From: Mucilaginibacter endophyticus
Lineage (GTDB): Bacteria; Bacteroidota; Bacteroidia; Sphingobacteriales; Sphingobacteriaceae
Assembly: GCF_003351025.1 (NCBI RefSeq)
Contig: NZ_QPCG01000009.1
Location: 62,001 to 126,000 of the forward strand
DNA length: 64,000 nt
Reading direction: 5' to 3'
The position numbers were made by a program, and so were the translations under genes. This document shows positions 8,075-17,215 of the stretch, piece by piece. The stretch's first letter is position 1; each line of letters opens with the position of its first letter. Under the pieces are notes generated by a model. The model was not told where the DNA came from and made no database searches. It was given only the letters and a program-made list of their open reading frames with translations.

Positions 8075-9904
8075 ATGGCTAAAACAAGAAATATCAAACC
8101 CGAGCAAAAGATCTCATTCAAAGAACGGCTGTCTGCACTAAGTAACCTTCCTGAATTTTTCGGGCTGGTTTGGCAAAGCAGTCCGGGCAAAACAACAATG
8201 AGCTTTCTGCTGCGTATTATCCGTTCGGCTATGCCGGTTGCCCTATTGTACGTTGGCAAGCTAATCATCGACCAAGTGGTATTGCTTAACCGCCACGGGG
8301 GAAGTCAGCACGAATTATGGAAATTGGTTATCATCGAATTTTTGCTGGCTATAGTAACCGACGGCTTAAACAGGATGATAAGCCTGATAGATAGCCTGCT
8401 TGGCGATCTTTTTTCTAACTATACATCCATGCGCATCATGCGCCATGCGGCCACACTTGATCTCGAGCAATTTGAAGATTCTATATTTTATGATAAACTG
8501 GAACGGGCAAGGCAGCAAACCGTAGGCCGCACGGTGCTTTTATCGCAAGTAATGAGCCAGATACAAGATTTTATATCCATCGCTTTTCTGCTTACCGGCT
8601 TATTAACTTTAAACCCCTGGTTAATCCTGCTATTACTCGTATCCATTATCCCGTCATTTATGGGCGAAAGCTATTTTAACAGTCAAAATTACGCTTTAAC
8701 AAGGAGCCAGACTCCTGAAAGAAGAGAGCTGGATTATGTACGCTACCTGGGCGCAAGCGATGAAACGGCAAAAGAAGTTAAGATTTTTGGCCTTGCTGAT
8801 TTTATCATCAACCGCTTTAAAACGCTATCAGATAAATTTTATACCGATAATAGTAAACTTGCTGTAAGACGCTCGGCCTGGGGCACTTTCTTTTCTGTTT
8901 TGGGTAGCGCCGGCTATTATACGGCTTATGGGTTCATTATTTATCAAACGGTTACAGGTAAGTCTTCGGTAGGTACACTTACTTTCCTTGCCGGGTCTTT
9001 CCGGCAGCTTAGCAGCCTGATGGAAAATTCGTTAAACCGTTTTACATCGGTATCACAGGGAGCCATCTACCTCAATGATTTTCATGAGTTTTTTGAGATC
9101 AAACCCAAAATTACTGTAGCCTCATCTCCTTTGCCATTTCCAAAACCGATAAAGCAAGGCTTCACATTTGAAGATGTAGGCTTCAAATATAACAATACCG
9201 AATCATGGGCCAACCGGCACCTGAACTTTACTTTGCAACCCGGCGAAAAAATAGCATTGGTTGGTGAAAACGGCGCAGGCAAAACTACACTTGTTAAATT
9301 ACTTGCCCGCTTATATGACCCTACTGAGGGGCGTATCCTGCTGGACGGCACCGACCTGCGAAACTACGACATTGCCGATCTCCGGCTAAACCTCGGTATT
9401 ATTTTTCAGGATTATATCCGTTACCAGATGAGCTTTTCGCAGAATATCGCGGTTGGAAATATTGATGAGCAGGCCAATATTGAATTGATCCGCAAGGCAG
9501 CACATGAGAGCCTCGCCGATACATTGGCTGCCAGACTTCCATTGGGATATGACCAATGGCTGGGCAGGCGGTTTAACGAGGGGGTGGAACTATCTGGCGG
9601 GGAATGGCAAAAAGTTGCGCTGGCCAGGGCTTATATGAAAGAGGCACAAGTGCTTATTCTTGACGAGCCAACAGCCGCTCTTGATGCCCGTGCTGAGTAC
9701 GAGGTTTTCCAGCGTTTTTCGTCTTTAACCCGGGGCAAATCGGCAGTGCTTATTTCACACCGGTTTTCAACAGCAAGGCTGGCCGACCGGATCATTGTAT
9801 TAGAAAGGGGCAGTATTCTTGAAGCCGGCACACATGAACAGCTTATGGCCAACAATGGCCGCTATGCCGAACTTTTCAACTTACAGGCAGCCGGATATCA
9901 ATAA
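8075..9904 (+). CDS. ABC exporter, fused permease/ATPase
   Basis: 609 aa half-transporter of the type IV exporter class. An N-terminal membrane domain (about residues 40-320, six predicted helices) is followed by a nucleotide-binding domain. Walker A GENGAGKTT is at ~396, the signature LSGGEWQKVALARA at ~505, Walker B LILDEPTAALD at ~527, and the H-loop ISHRFST follows. A homodimer or a dimer with a partner half is expected; no partner gene is adjacent. The substrate cannot be told from sequence: lipids, peptides and drugs are all possible. It stands alone behind a long upstream region. Confidence 0.88.
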   Translation: MAKTRNIKPEQKISFKERLSALSNLPEFFGLVWQSSPGKTTMSFLLRIIRSAMPVALLYVGKLIIDQVVLLNRHGGSQHELWKLVIIEFLLAIVTDGLNRMISLIDSLLGDLFSNYTSMRIMRHAATLDLEQFEDSIFYDKLERARQQTVGRTVLLSQVMSQIQDFISIAFLLTGLLTLNPWLILLLLVSIIPSFMGESYFNSQNYALTRSQTPERRELDYVRYLGASDETAKEVKIFGLADFIINRFKTLSDKFYTDNSKLAVRRSAWGTFFSVLGSAGYYTAYGFIIYQTVTGKSSVGTLTFLAGSFRQLSSLMENSLNRFTSVSQGAIYLNDFHEFFEIKPKITVASSPLPFPKPIKQGFTFEDVGFKYNNTESWANRHLNFTLQPGEKIALVGENGAGKTTLVKLLARLYDPTEGRILLDGTDLRNYDIADLRLNLGIIFQDYIRYQMSFSQNIAVGNIDEQANIELIRKAAHESLADTLAARLPLGYDQWLGRRFNEGVELSGGEWQKVALARAYMKEAQVLILDEPTAALDARAEYEVFQRFSSLTRGKSAVLISHRFSTARLADRIIVLERGSILEAGTHEQLMANNGRYAELFNLQAAGYQ

Positions 9905-10193
9905 AAAATTCAGGAGCTATCGATTAATCAAATTTTGCTTCGCTGACATATTTCCCTTTGTCGTTCGGCAAGTTTTTTATCCAATATTCTTGATTACCAG
10001 CCGGTACAACAACAACTTTCGTGTAAAACGAGATAAAACAACCAAACAATGAGAGTATTTGACTAATAGGTTGAATAAATAATAAGGCATTTTTATCTTG
10101 CTTTAAACAGCCAGTTATAAACAATCAAGTGTCAGTACGCACTTGCTCCGGCTTACCGATACCGGATTTTAACAAACCATTACCTATTGCCTT

Positions 10194-12650
10194 ATGATCA
10201 TTAAAAAAGGTTTGCTTTTTCTCCTGCCCGCTATTTTTTTCAGGATGGTTGCTTTTGGTCAAACAGTAAGTCCTGAAAGCAGAATCTTCCCGCTTTTACA
10301 ACAATTGGGAGAGAAATTTCCGCAGGAAAAAGTGCACCTGCATTTGGATAGAAATTATCACTCAAGCGGCGATACCTTACGCTTTAGGGCTTATGTAGTA
10401 AATGCCCAAAACAATCAGCTTACAGACCTAAGCAAAGTATTATACATTGATCTTTTAAACAATCAGGATTCCCGTGTTATCGAACTCCGGTTTCCTATTG
10501 ATGATGGCGGCGTATCCGGTTGGGTTGCCCTACCAGACAGCTTGGAAAAAGGCACTTATACCTTACGCGCCTACACCGCCTGGATGCGAAATTTCAAACC
10601 TGAATTATTTTATCGTACCACCTTAAAAATAGACAACCCGGCAAATTCAAAACAGAATATCTCCAGAGAAACCCAAAAGACAAATAGTAAAGAACTCCAC
10701 AACATTCAATTTTTCCCCGAAGGTGGTGATCTGGTAAACGGTATTACATCAGTTATAGCATTTAAAGCCATTGGCAATACGGGATTGGGCGAAGATGTGT
10801 CAGGAACAATTACCGATGAAAGCGGAAAGATATTGTCAAACCTTCAATCTTCATTTGCGGGCATGGGCAGGTTTAATCTTACACCTACTCAAGGCCATAG
10901 TTATGAAGCCCATGTCAGGTTTAAGGATGGGGTTACAAAAAAGATCACTTTACCCCCTGCCTTACCCTCCGGATATGCTTTGGCTGTAAATAATCAGGAT
11001 AAAGCTAATGTGATTGTACAAGTGATGGCCGGTGGCTTAAACACTACTGAACCGGTTTGGCTGGCCGCTCAGGCAAACAATAAGCTGATCAGCTTAACAA
11101 AACTTAATCTTACTGGCAATCAGGGCAGTATTTCCATCCCAAAACGAACGCTACCCACCGGCATTGTTCAATTCACCCTTTTTAATAACCTTTCAGAACC
11201 TAAAGCCGAACGTTTGATATTTATAGACCGGCATGATCAGCTACGGTTAAATGTAGGTACGCCAAAAGTATCATCAACAAATTCTGTTATTCAAATCCCG
11301 ATTGAGGCTACAGATCAGTTAGCCAATCCGGTTAGCGCAAATTTTTCAGTTGCTGTTGTAAACAGAAAAGCTCCGGTTGATAGCACAACCTCAACTCCTT
11401 CTATTTTATCCGATCTGCTGTTGACATCCGATCTTAGTGGCTACATTGAATATCCCGACCATTACTTCAAAAGCCGGGAACCGCAAATCAGCTTACAGCT
11501 CGATAATTTAATGCTGACACAGGGTTGGCGAAGATTTATATGGAAAGATCTTTTAGCCGGTAAATTTCCGGATGTGATTTACCCGGCTCAAACACAACAA
11601 ACGTTAAGCGGCAAAATACAAACAGGCAAAGGCTCAGCTTTATCCAAGCAAAATGTTATGCTGGTATCAAAAGGCGATTCGGCATTTACAATACGCACCG
11701 TGACCGATAGCAAAGGAAGGTTTACTTTTAATTTGCCCGAACTGCAGGAGCAACATCAATTTTCGGTAATAGCATCTACAGATAGTAAAGATATCAACAT
11801 TATTCTTGATCAATTTGCACCTGCCGATTCAACCAGCCATGTTATAAAGGAAGAACTGTCAAATTACCCTGCACAATCCCCAACTAATCAAGCGCACACC
11901 ATCAAAAACGGAACGCGCCAGTTAAGTGAAGTTGTGGTGAAATCAAAAAAACTAAGCGCCACTGAAAAGGCTGTCGCGCCATCGGCAAACTTTAATGGTG
12001 CAGGAAATGCCAATCAAATCATAACCTATAAAGACCTCAACCATTGCGATAACCTGGAAATTTGTTTGGAGGGAAGATTAGTGGGCGTATATTTTAGAAT
12101 AAAAAAAGACCCGTTTAGCCATGGCTATACAAAAGTGCCTTACAGCACCAGCGGATTGAACAAACCAATGTTATTTGTGCTTGACGGAGTTCCGATACAG
12201 CCAGGCCAGATATCCTTAAACAGCATACCTGCACGCGATGTGCAGAGTATAGAAGTACTGCGTTCAGGCTCATTAATTGCAGCTTATGGCCTGGCTGGCA
12301 GCGGCGGTGTGTTGGTGATCACCACGAAAAAAGGTGGCATTAATTATAATGAGATGGATGAGCCGGAGGATATCACGGTTACATCAACACCTGGTGTAAT
12401 TAACTTTACTTATAACGGTTATCAAAAATACCGGGAATTTTATGTGCCGAAGTATCCTGTAGCCGATAGGACAAAAAGGAATTCGCCCGAAACTCTGTTT
12501 TGGAACCCGGTAGTAAAAACTAATGATAAAGGACAATCGGTATTGGAGTTTCCTGTTAGCGCTGAGGTAAAAAATATAGCTCTTACGATTGAAGGTATTT
12601 CAGACGATGGAAAAATAGGTTATCAATACCAGGAATATGCTATTAAATAA
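10194..12650 (+). CDS. MG2/TonB-plug exported protein
   Basis: 818 aa. Signal peptide (ends FGQT), MG2-like domain (EKVHLHLDRNYH, YTLRAYTAWM), MG-like modules with the recurring FFPEGGDLVNG stretch, a CarboxypepD_reg-like domain (about 465-545), one plug-like domain (about 580-725; LSEVVVKSKK, VLDGV, VEVLR, GGVLVITTKKGG) and a terminal alpha-2-macroglobulin-like module. No beta-barrel. The last module is more diverged than in the other copies. The next gene follows by 13 bp, so the two are probably one transcript. The same two parts occur as a single fused protein at 31837-35349. Function unknown. Confidence 0.85.
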   Translation: MIIKKGLLFLLPAIFFRMVAFGQTVSPESRIFPLLQQLGEKFPQEKVHLHLDRNYHSSGDTLRFRAYVVNAQNNQLTDLSKVLYIDLLNNQDSRVIELRFPIDDGGVSGWVALPDSLEKGTYTLRAYTAWMRNFKPELFYRTTLKIDNPANSKQNISRETQKTNSKELHNIQFFPEGGDLVNGITSVIAFKAIGNTGLGEDVSGTITDESGKILSNLQSSFAGMGRFNLTPTQGHSYEAHVRFKDGVTKKITLPPALPSGYALAVNNQDKANVIVQVMAGGLNTTEPVWLAAQANNKLISLTKLNLTGNQGSISIPKRTLPTGIVQFTLFNNLSEPKAERLIFIDRHDQLRLNVGTPKVSSTNSVIQIPIEATDQLANPVSANFSVAVVNRKAPVDSTTSTPSILSDLLLTSDLSGYIEYPDHYFKSREPQISLQLDNLMLTQGWRRFIWKDLLAGKFPDVIYPAQTQQTLSGKIQTGKGSALSKQNVMLVSKGDSAFTIRTVTDSKGRFTFNLPELQEQHQFSVIASTDSKDINIILDQFAPADSTSHVIKEELSNYPAQSPTNQAHTIKNGTRQLSEVVVKSKKLSATEKAVAPSANFNGAGNANQIITYKDLNHCDNLEICLEGRLVGVYFRIKKDPFSHGYTKVPYSTSGLNKPMLFVLDGVPIQPGQISLNSIPARDVQSIEVLRSGSLIAAYGLAGSGGVLVITTKKGGINYNEMDEPEDITVTSTPGVINFTYNGYQKYREFYVPKYPVADRTKRNSPETLFWNPVVKTNDKGQSVLEFPVSAEVKNIALTIEGISDDGKIGYQYQEYAIK

Positions 12651-12663
12651 GAGCAACAGGGTC

Positions 12664-13953
12664 ATGAAAAAAGCACTAACTATCATTTTTTGTCTTTTTG
12701 TTATTCATGCTTTTGGCCAGCAGCAAATTAGCGGTAAGGTAACCGATGAAAAAGGCAGCCCGCTGGTAAACGCAAGCGTATTCGTTGCTGAATCAAAAAA
12801 CGGCACAATGACCGATACCAGCGGGCATTTTAAACTCACGTTGCAGGCCAAAGGGAATTTCAAAATTGTAGTTTCTTATATCGGCTATAAAACCACCGCC
12901 AGGGCATTAAACACCAGTTCTATTTCATCAAACATTGATTTTGTTTTAACTCCCGTAAGTCATCAACTAAAAGACGTAATCATTACGTCTAAAGCCAATG
13001 ATAACTGGAAACGTTGGGGAGCAATGTTTACAGAACAATTTATCGGCACATCGGCATTCGCCGCACACTGTACCATTACCAATCCGGAAGCGATTGGTTT
13101 TGATTATGACAACGCCAAACAGGAGCTTCATGCCTACGCCTCCGAACCATTAATTATCAGGAATGAAGATCTTGGCTACCTGGTATCGCTGACACTGGTT
13201 GACTTTACATTTTACACATCAAAAAACGAAGTCGATTACCAGGGGTATTATCTGTTTAAAGAAATAGACGGAAACGAACGGAAGAAGGCTACCTGGGAGC
13301 AAAACAGGCTGAAAGCTTATTCATTGTCGTTTATGCATTTTACCCGGGCGTTATACAACGACAAATTAAAAGAAGAAGGTTTTGAAGTGCGGCAATTTAG
13401 CGCGGGAAACATCAGGGAAAAAGAAAGAATTGAAAAACTTTATGCACAAAAACTTAACACATACCTGGACTCGGCAAAAATTGAGAAAAACAAACTCTTA
13501 GACACCAATCAAATAGCTTCCAAAATATTCAACAAAGACTCGTTGCGGTATTACAAAAAAATACTGTCTGATAAATCCGAAATAAAAATGAGTGAGCCAT
13601 TACGGGCAAAAGACATTTCTGCAAAATCAGAAAATAACATTACCTTAAATTTTAAAGATCAGCTGCAAGTCGTTTATAAAAAGATTAAAGAACCGGAAGA
13701 ATATTATAACTACCGTAACCACGCCGCCCTAACCACCGAAAGCACAACGGTGCAAAGCAGCGGCATAAGTACAAGTCAGCTGGTTATGCCCAACAAACAG
13801 TATCCTTTCACCGAGCTACTGCTGGAGAAAGGCATCCCCGTAGAAATTACAGAAAATGGCTATTACAACAATACCAACCTGTACCTGAACGGCTTTTGGG
13901 GATGGTGGGAAAAAATGGCAACCAAATTGCCTTATGATTACGAACCTTATTAA
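12664..13953 (+). CDS. CarboxypepD_reg-domain exported protein, partner of the MG2/plug protein
   Basis: 429 aa from the ATG at 12664, which puts a clean signal peptide (MKKALTIIFC ... FGQQ) at the N-terminus; a longer frame from 12637 would overlap the previous gene. Residues ~20-105 are a CarboxypepD_reg-like domain (ISGKVTDEKGSPL, SYIGYKT). The remaining ~320 residues match residues ~110-385 of the 1170-aa fused protein, including FTEQFIG, the LGYLV core and the closing DYEP motif, after which this protein stops. Bacteroidota proteins of this type are exported and uncharacterised. The fused counterpart suggests physical partnership with the upstream MG2/plug protein. Confidence 0.82.
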   Translation: MKKALTIIFCLFVIHAFGQQQISGKVTDEKGSPLVNASVFVAESKNGTMTDTSGHFKLTLQAKGNFKIVVSYIGYKTTARALNTSSISSNIDFVLTPVSHQLKDVIITSKANDNWKRWGAMFTEQFIGTSAFAAHCTITNPEAIGFDYDNAKQELHAYASEPLIIRNEDLGYLVSLTLVDFTFYTSKNEVDYQGYYLFKEIDGNERKKATWEQNRLKAYSLSFMHFTRALYNDKLKEEGFEVRQFSAGNIREKERIEKLYAQKLNTYLDSAKIEKNKLLDTNQIASKIFNKDSLRYYKKILSDKSEIKMSEPLRAKDISAKSENNITLNFKDQLQVVYKKIKEPEEYYNYRNHAALTTESTTVQSSGISTSQLVMPNKQYPFTELLLEKGIPVEITENGYYNNTNLYLNGFWGWWEKMATKLPYDYEPY

Positions 13954-13959
13954 CGCCTT

Positions 13960-14988
13960 TTATTTATCTGCAATGTGATATTGAGTTTTGACGCTATCAT
14001 AAGTAGCCATATGTGCATTGGTGTTTCCTTGTTTATCAACAAAGGTTTCGCCCCAGCTAAAGGGCTCCCAAATAAAAGTTCCTTTAACCTTATTGCCGGG
14101 TAATGAAAACGCGACGTCATTCACCTCGCGTTTGCGTTGTGAATATTCAACTACAATAACGTCTTGCTTATAACGGGCGTTAAGATCTGTCAGATTGTTC
14201 CGTAAACTATCGGGCGTGCCATGCCATTCGGGATAATATGATTCGCCAATAATATCGAATTTAACCCCTCTCTTAAGCATATTATCAACAAAGTACCTTG
14301 ACTCGGCATTTTGCCCGCCACAGGCTATATGCAGCATAACCTTAATCTTGCTGCTCACCTCTCTTACCGTATTTGCACCGGACTTCAGGAAACCGGCCAG
14401 TGTATCCAGGTTTTTAGCGCGGCCATCGGGCCATAAAATACCATGATTAATTTCATTGCCTACCTGCACCATATCGGGCAGTGTGCCCTGCTGTTTAAGG
14501 GCAAGCAGGGTAAGCCTGGTAAATGCTTTTATAGAATCCTGTAATTGCTGGTTATTGAGATTTTTCCATGCGGCCGGCTTATATTGATGGGCTGGATCCG
14601 CCCAAGTATCGCTGTAATGAAAATCAAGCAAAAAGCCCATTCCGGCTTCCTTAATGCGTAAAGCCATCTTTTTGGTATCCTCTAAACCACAATAGCCCTT
14701 TACCGAATAGCCGCTATCGGCTTTGGGGTTATTAAAAACGCGAAGCCTCACGTAGTTAAAGCCATGGTCTTTCAAAATAGTGAACGGATCTTTGCTTACG
14801 CCATTATCATAAAACTTATGTCCTTCGGCTTCCAGTTGAGGGATAAAGGAAATATCGGCCCCCATAATCAACTTAGACTTAACGGGAACATTTTTAGCCG
14901 GCGAAGATTTATAAGCCGATAATGCCCCTATACTTATGATAATTAATGCTATCAGTAATATTTTGTTTATGCTAACCCTGGCTCTCAT
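13960..14988 (-). CDS. GH53 endo-beta-1,4-galactanase (arabinogalactanase)
   Basis: 342 aa from ATG 14988. The TTG at 15009 lies inside the TTTG of a promoter box (15007-15014), which argues for the ATG. An N-terminal hydrophobic segment (about residues 8-25) serves as signal or anchor. The GH53 start (MGADISFIPQLEAEG) is followed by HGFNYVRLRVFNNP and the acid/base Glu179 in VGNEINHG; the predicted nucleophile is Glu281 in VVEYSQRKREV. The enzyme cleaves beta-1,4-galactan side chains of pectin in the periplasm or outside the cell. Convergent with the CarboxypepD_reg gene, with only 6 bp between stops. Confidence 0.9.
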   Translation of the reverse strand: MRARVSINKILLIALIIISIGALSAYKSSPAKNVPVKSKLIMGADISFIPQLEAEGHKFYDNGVSKDPFTILKDHGFNYVRLRVFNNPKADSGYSVKGYCGLEDTKKMALRIKEAGMGFLLDFHYSDTWADPAHQYKPAAWKNLNNQQLQDSIKAFTRLTLLALKQQGTLPDMVQVGNEINHGILWPDGRAKNLDTLAGFLKSGANTVREVSSKIKVMLHIACGGQNAESRYFVDNMLKRGVKFDIIGESYYPEWHGTPDSLRNNLTDLNARYKQDVIVVEYSQRKREVNDVAFSLPGNKVKGTFIWEPFSWGETFVDKQGNTNAHMATYDSVKTQYHIADK

Positions 14989-15006
14989 ATTGGCTGTATT
15001 GATAAC

Positions 15007-15014
15007 CAAATTTA
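15007..15014 (-). promoter_or_regulatory. Candidate -7 box of the GH53 gene
   Basis: On the minus strand this reads TAAATTTG, a match to TAnnTTTG, about 18 bp before the ATG at 14988. It overlaps the alternative TTG start and so helps to fix the start codon. No clear -33 element. Confidence 0.45.
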
Positions 15015-15142
15015 CATAGTATATTTTATCATAGCCCTGTAAAGGTTATAGAAATTGACCTGCATCAACAAAATTACCCTGCACATTATTTAATTTCATA
15101 TCGTAAAAGGAATTGCCATACATGGCGCCAAATGCAATTATT

Positions 15143-15703
15143 ATGGATTTCACAGCATATCAACAGCTATTTTTCGATATTTTAAACAGCCCTAATCCCC
15201 CGGCTCCGTATGATAACCCGGATTATTTAAATTATACAAAGCTTAATTGGTCGCGCCAGCAACGCTGGCTAAAAGTAGGGATATTAAATCCTGATCTGAC
15301 TGCCGCTATTGAAAAGATCAGTAAACCACAAACATGGACGGTAATTACCGAAGCCTGGTGCGGCGATGCCTCACACACTATACCGTTTCTGCACCGTCTT
15401 TCGGAGCTTAACCCGCTTATTAAAGTTGATTACGAGTTAAGGGATTCGCCGCCATTTTTGATTGAAAGCTACCTTACCAACGGCACCCGGTCAATCCCGA
15501 AGATCATTATCTCGGATGAAAACAATCAGGACCTGGGCACCTGGGGCCCGCGACCGGCAGAATGTCAGCGCTTATACCTGCAAATGGTTAAAGACCATGT
15601 TGAAATGAGCGAGAAGAAGATCGTGTTACAAAAATGGTATAATGAAGATAAAGGCGTAAGCTTTCAGCTGGAGTTTTTGACGATTATTAATCAGATACTA
15701 TGA
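15143..15703 (+). CDS. Thioredoxin-like family protein (single-Cys WCGDA motif)
   Basis: 186 aa from ATG 15143; an ATG at 15122 preceded by AAAGGA is an alternative. Opens MDFTAYQQLFFDIL. The active-site region reads TEAWCGDASHT, followed by PFLHRLSEL and a SIPKIII strand with the cis-Pro of thioredoxin folds. The second Cys of CxxC is absent, as is usual in this cytoplasmic thioredoxin-like family (Thioredoxin_9), so it is not a classical disulfide reductase. Role unknown. No signal peptide. Confidence 0.75.
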   Translation: MDFTAYQQLFFDILNSPNPPAPYDNPDYLNYTKLNWSRQQRWLKVGILNPDLTAAIEKISKPQTWTVITEAWCGDASHTIPFLHRLSELNPLIKVDYELRDSPPFLIESYLTNGTRSIPKIIISDENNQDLGTWGPRPAECQRLYLQMVKDHVEMSEKKIVLQKWYNEDKGVSFQLEFLTIINQIL

Positions 15704-15727
15704 TTCTGGCCAAAAAGATAAAAAGGT

Positions 15728-15809
15728 CGTCATTGCGAAGAATGAAGCAATCCCAAACTATACAGAGCGGCTCTGCTAATCGGGGATTGCTTCGTTCCTC
15801 GCAATGACG
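15728..15809. repeat. 82-bp REP-like palindrome, copy 1
   Basis: CGTCATTGCGAAGAATGAAG at the left end mirrors the right end CTTCGTTCCTCGCAATGACG, around a short centre. A second copy of the same length is at 47932-48013, and a fragment (CCTCGCAATGACA) at 27227-27239. It probably acts as a bidirectional terminator or mRNA-stabilising element between the thioredoxin-like and phytase genes. Confidence 0.8.
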
Positions 15810-15857
15810 ATTCCTTATGTTTTGTTGTTATTTTACCTTCAACTCCTTGCCGTCCCA

Positions 15858-15978
15858 TCAGGGTCTCTCGCAGAGGACCCTGATGTATACGCCATGCAGA
15901 TTCATTGTTCTAAATATCCCGTTAGATGTTTAGAACGCGGCGAACCTCAGGGTCCTCTGCGAGAGACCGACCCTGAGG
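15858..15978. repeat. Nested inverted repeats
   Basis: The segment at 15861-15883 is the reverse complement of 15947-15969 with one mismatch. Each arm is itself partly palindromic (TCAGGGTC ... GGACCCTGA at 15858-15883; CCTCAGGGTC ... GACCCTGAGG at 15945-15978). Between them GTTCTAAA (15907) pairs with TTTAGAAC (15929). The whole could form a cruciform or a three-way RNA structure. Confidence 0.75.
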
Positions 15979-16055
15979 AAACACGGATTTGTCCAGTGAG
16001 AGGCGCAAATATGCGTCGCTACACAAAACTGAATTTTCAAACATCTGTTACTACG

Positions 16056-17156
16056 CTATTTTACCTTCAACTCCTTACCAGCTATATCTTCCCAGCGGTA
16101 ATAGTGAAAAGTTTTATCGGTACTCATCACCACAAAAATGCCATGCTTAAAAGTATCATTTAACGGAGTAGCAATCACGTCGCTGCCATCACTTTCCCTT
16201 GCGGCAACGTTGGCAATTTTCAGCAATTGATGCTCAAAAGGATTTGCTTTGGTACCCTCTCTGCTAAAAATCTGAAAGCGGTTAGAGCCCTGGTCGGATA
16301 CCAGGATATAGCCTGTTGTATCGGTTAATTTATAAATCGAAATCCCTTCGTGATCGGCCTTAAAGCCAGAGGTGCCGAATATTGCCAGTTCCTGGTCGCC
16401 TTTTTCAGGATCGGCATAATACTGGCGTACACCTACCTGCTCATCTGAATAGTAGATATAGCCCAGCTCGTTATCAACAGCAATTGATTCTATCTCTTTT
16501 TTGCCACTGTATTTACCAAACTTACGCACCAATGTAGCTTTTACATTGCCGGAGCCATCATCCTCAAGCAAATACTGCCAGATGTATCCCCCGTTTTGCG
16601 GACCATTTTTGCGGCCAACGATAGCGTACATCTTGCCATTTTTCGCGGTATAAATAGAGATCCCCATTAAATCGCGGTATTCCAAACCGGTTTCACCAAC
16701 AAAAGCATCTATACCGCCATTATCTACAGGTTTCATATCCGGCAATGAATAGATCCGGAGTTTGTGGGTCATGCGTTCGGTAGTAATAACAATATCTGTT
16801 GGTTTACCGCCCAGCATTAAACCATAGGCAAGGTCGACATTGTTTGGGCGTTTTAAACCATGCACAACTTTATCCTTAATAATTTTGCCCTGCAAATCGA
16901 ACACGAACAGCGCACCTTCGCTATTTTTATCGGTGCCGATAATAAGGCTTTTAGACGGATCAGCGGGGTTAACCCATATTGCAGGATCATCGGTATCATA
17001 CAATACCGGTTCGGTAATAACTACGGGTTTTATTTCGGGGGCTGTGCTGCCGGGGATAGTAAGGCCTTTACTGTTACGCACCTGGCTCTGACCGCAAGCG
17101 GTATTACCTATAGCAACAGCAAGCGCTACAAAAGCTAATTTGCTTAATTTATTCAT
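16056..17156 (-). CDS. Beta-propeller phytase (3-phytase-like) lipoprotein
   Basis: 366 aa. Lipoprotein-type signal with lipobox TAC at ~21. The beta-propeller phytase signature is plain: DTDDPAIWVNP near the start, LIIGTDKNSEGALFVFDL, then RPNNVDLAYG, SIAVDNELGYIYYSDEQVGVRQY and HEGISIY, contributing the Asp/Glu calcium ligands of this fold. Such enzymes release phosphate from calcium phytate, the main phosphorus store of plant seeds. Third gene of a leftward operon after a TonB-dependent receptor and a beta-helix lipoprotein; a terminator-like hairpin precedes it (17168-17201), which may lower its expression relative to the receptor. Confidence 0.9.
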   Translation of the reverse strand: MNKLSKLAFVALAVAIGNTACGQSQVRNSKGLTIPGSTAPEIKPVVITEPVLYDTDDPAIWVNPADPSKSLIIGTDKNSEGALFVFDLQGKIIKDKVVHGLKRPNNVDLAYGLMLGGKPTDIVITTERMTHKLRIYSLPDMKPVDNGGIDAFVGETGLEYRDLMGISIYTAKNGKMYAIVGRKNGPQNGGYIWQYLLEDDGSGNVKATLVRKFGKYSGKKEIESIAVDNELGYIYYSDEQVGVRQYYADPEKGDQELAIFGTSGFKADHEGISIYKLTDTTGYILVSDQGSNRFQIFSREGTKANPFEHQLLKIANVAARESDGSDVIATPLNDTFKHGIFVVMSTDKTFHYYRWEDIAGKELKVK

Positions 17157-17167
17157 TGATCATTATT

Positions 17168-17201
17168 AAAAAAATGATCCTGCCGGGGTACGCAGGATCA
17201 T
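17168..17201 (-). terminator. Intra-operon terminator/attenuator before phytase
   Basis: ATGATCCTGC (17174-17183) pairs perfectly with GCAGGATCAT (17192-17201). On the minus strand a seven-T run follows the stem directly. It sits between the beta-helix gene and the phytase gene of the same operon. Confidence 0.65.
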
Positions 17202-17215
17202 TGCGATGAGTTAAT

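Larger units (their letters stand above)
15704..16055. other. Intergenic region made of palindromic repeats
   Basis: Between convergent genes. It holds an 82-bp REP-like palindrome (15728-15809) and a nest of inverted repeats (15858-15978). No credible coding potential. Confidence 0.7.

Noticed and set aside
15113-15703. Missing CxxC in the thioredoxin-like protein as a sign of inactivation
   Set aside because: The WCGDA motif with one Cys is normal for this thioredoxin-like family.
15804-16163. 119-aa ORF on the + strand
   Set aside because: It runs through the REP element and nested inverted repeats into the antisense of phytase; no domain.
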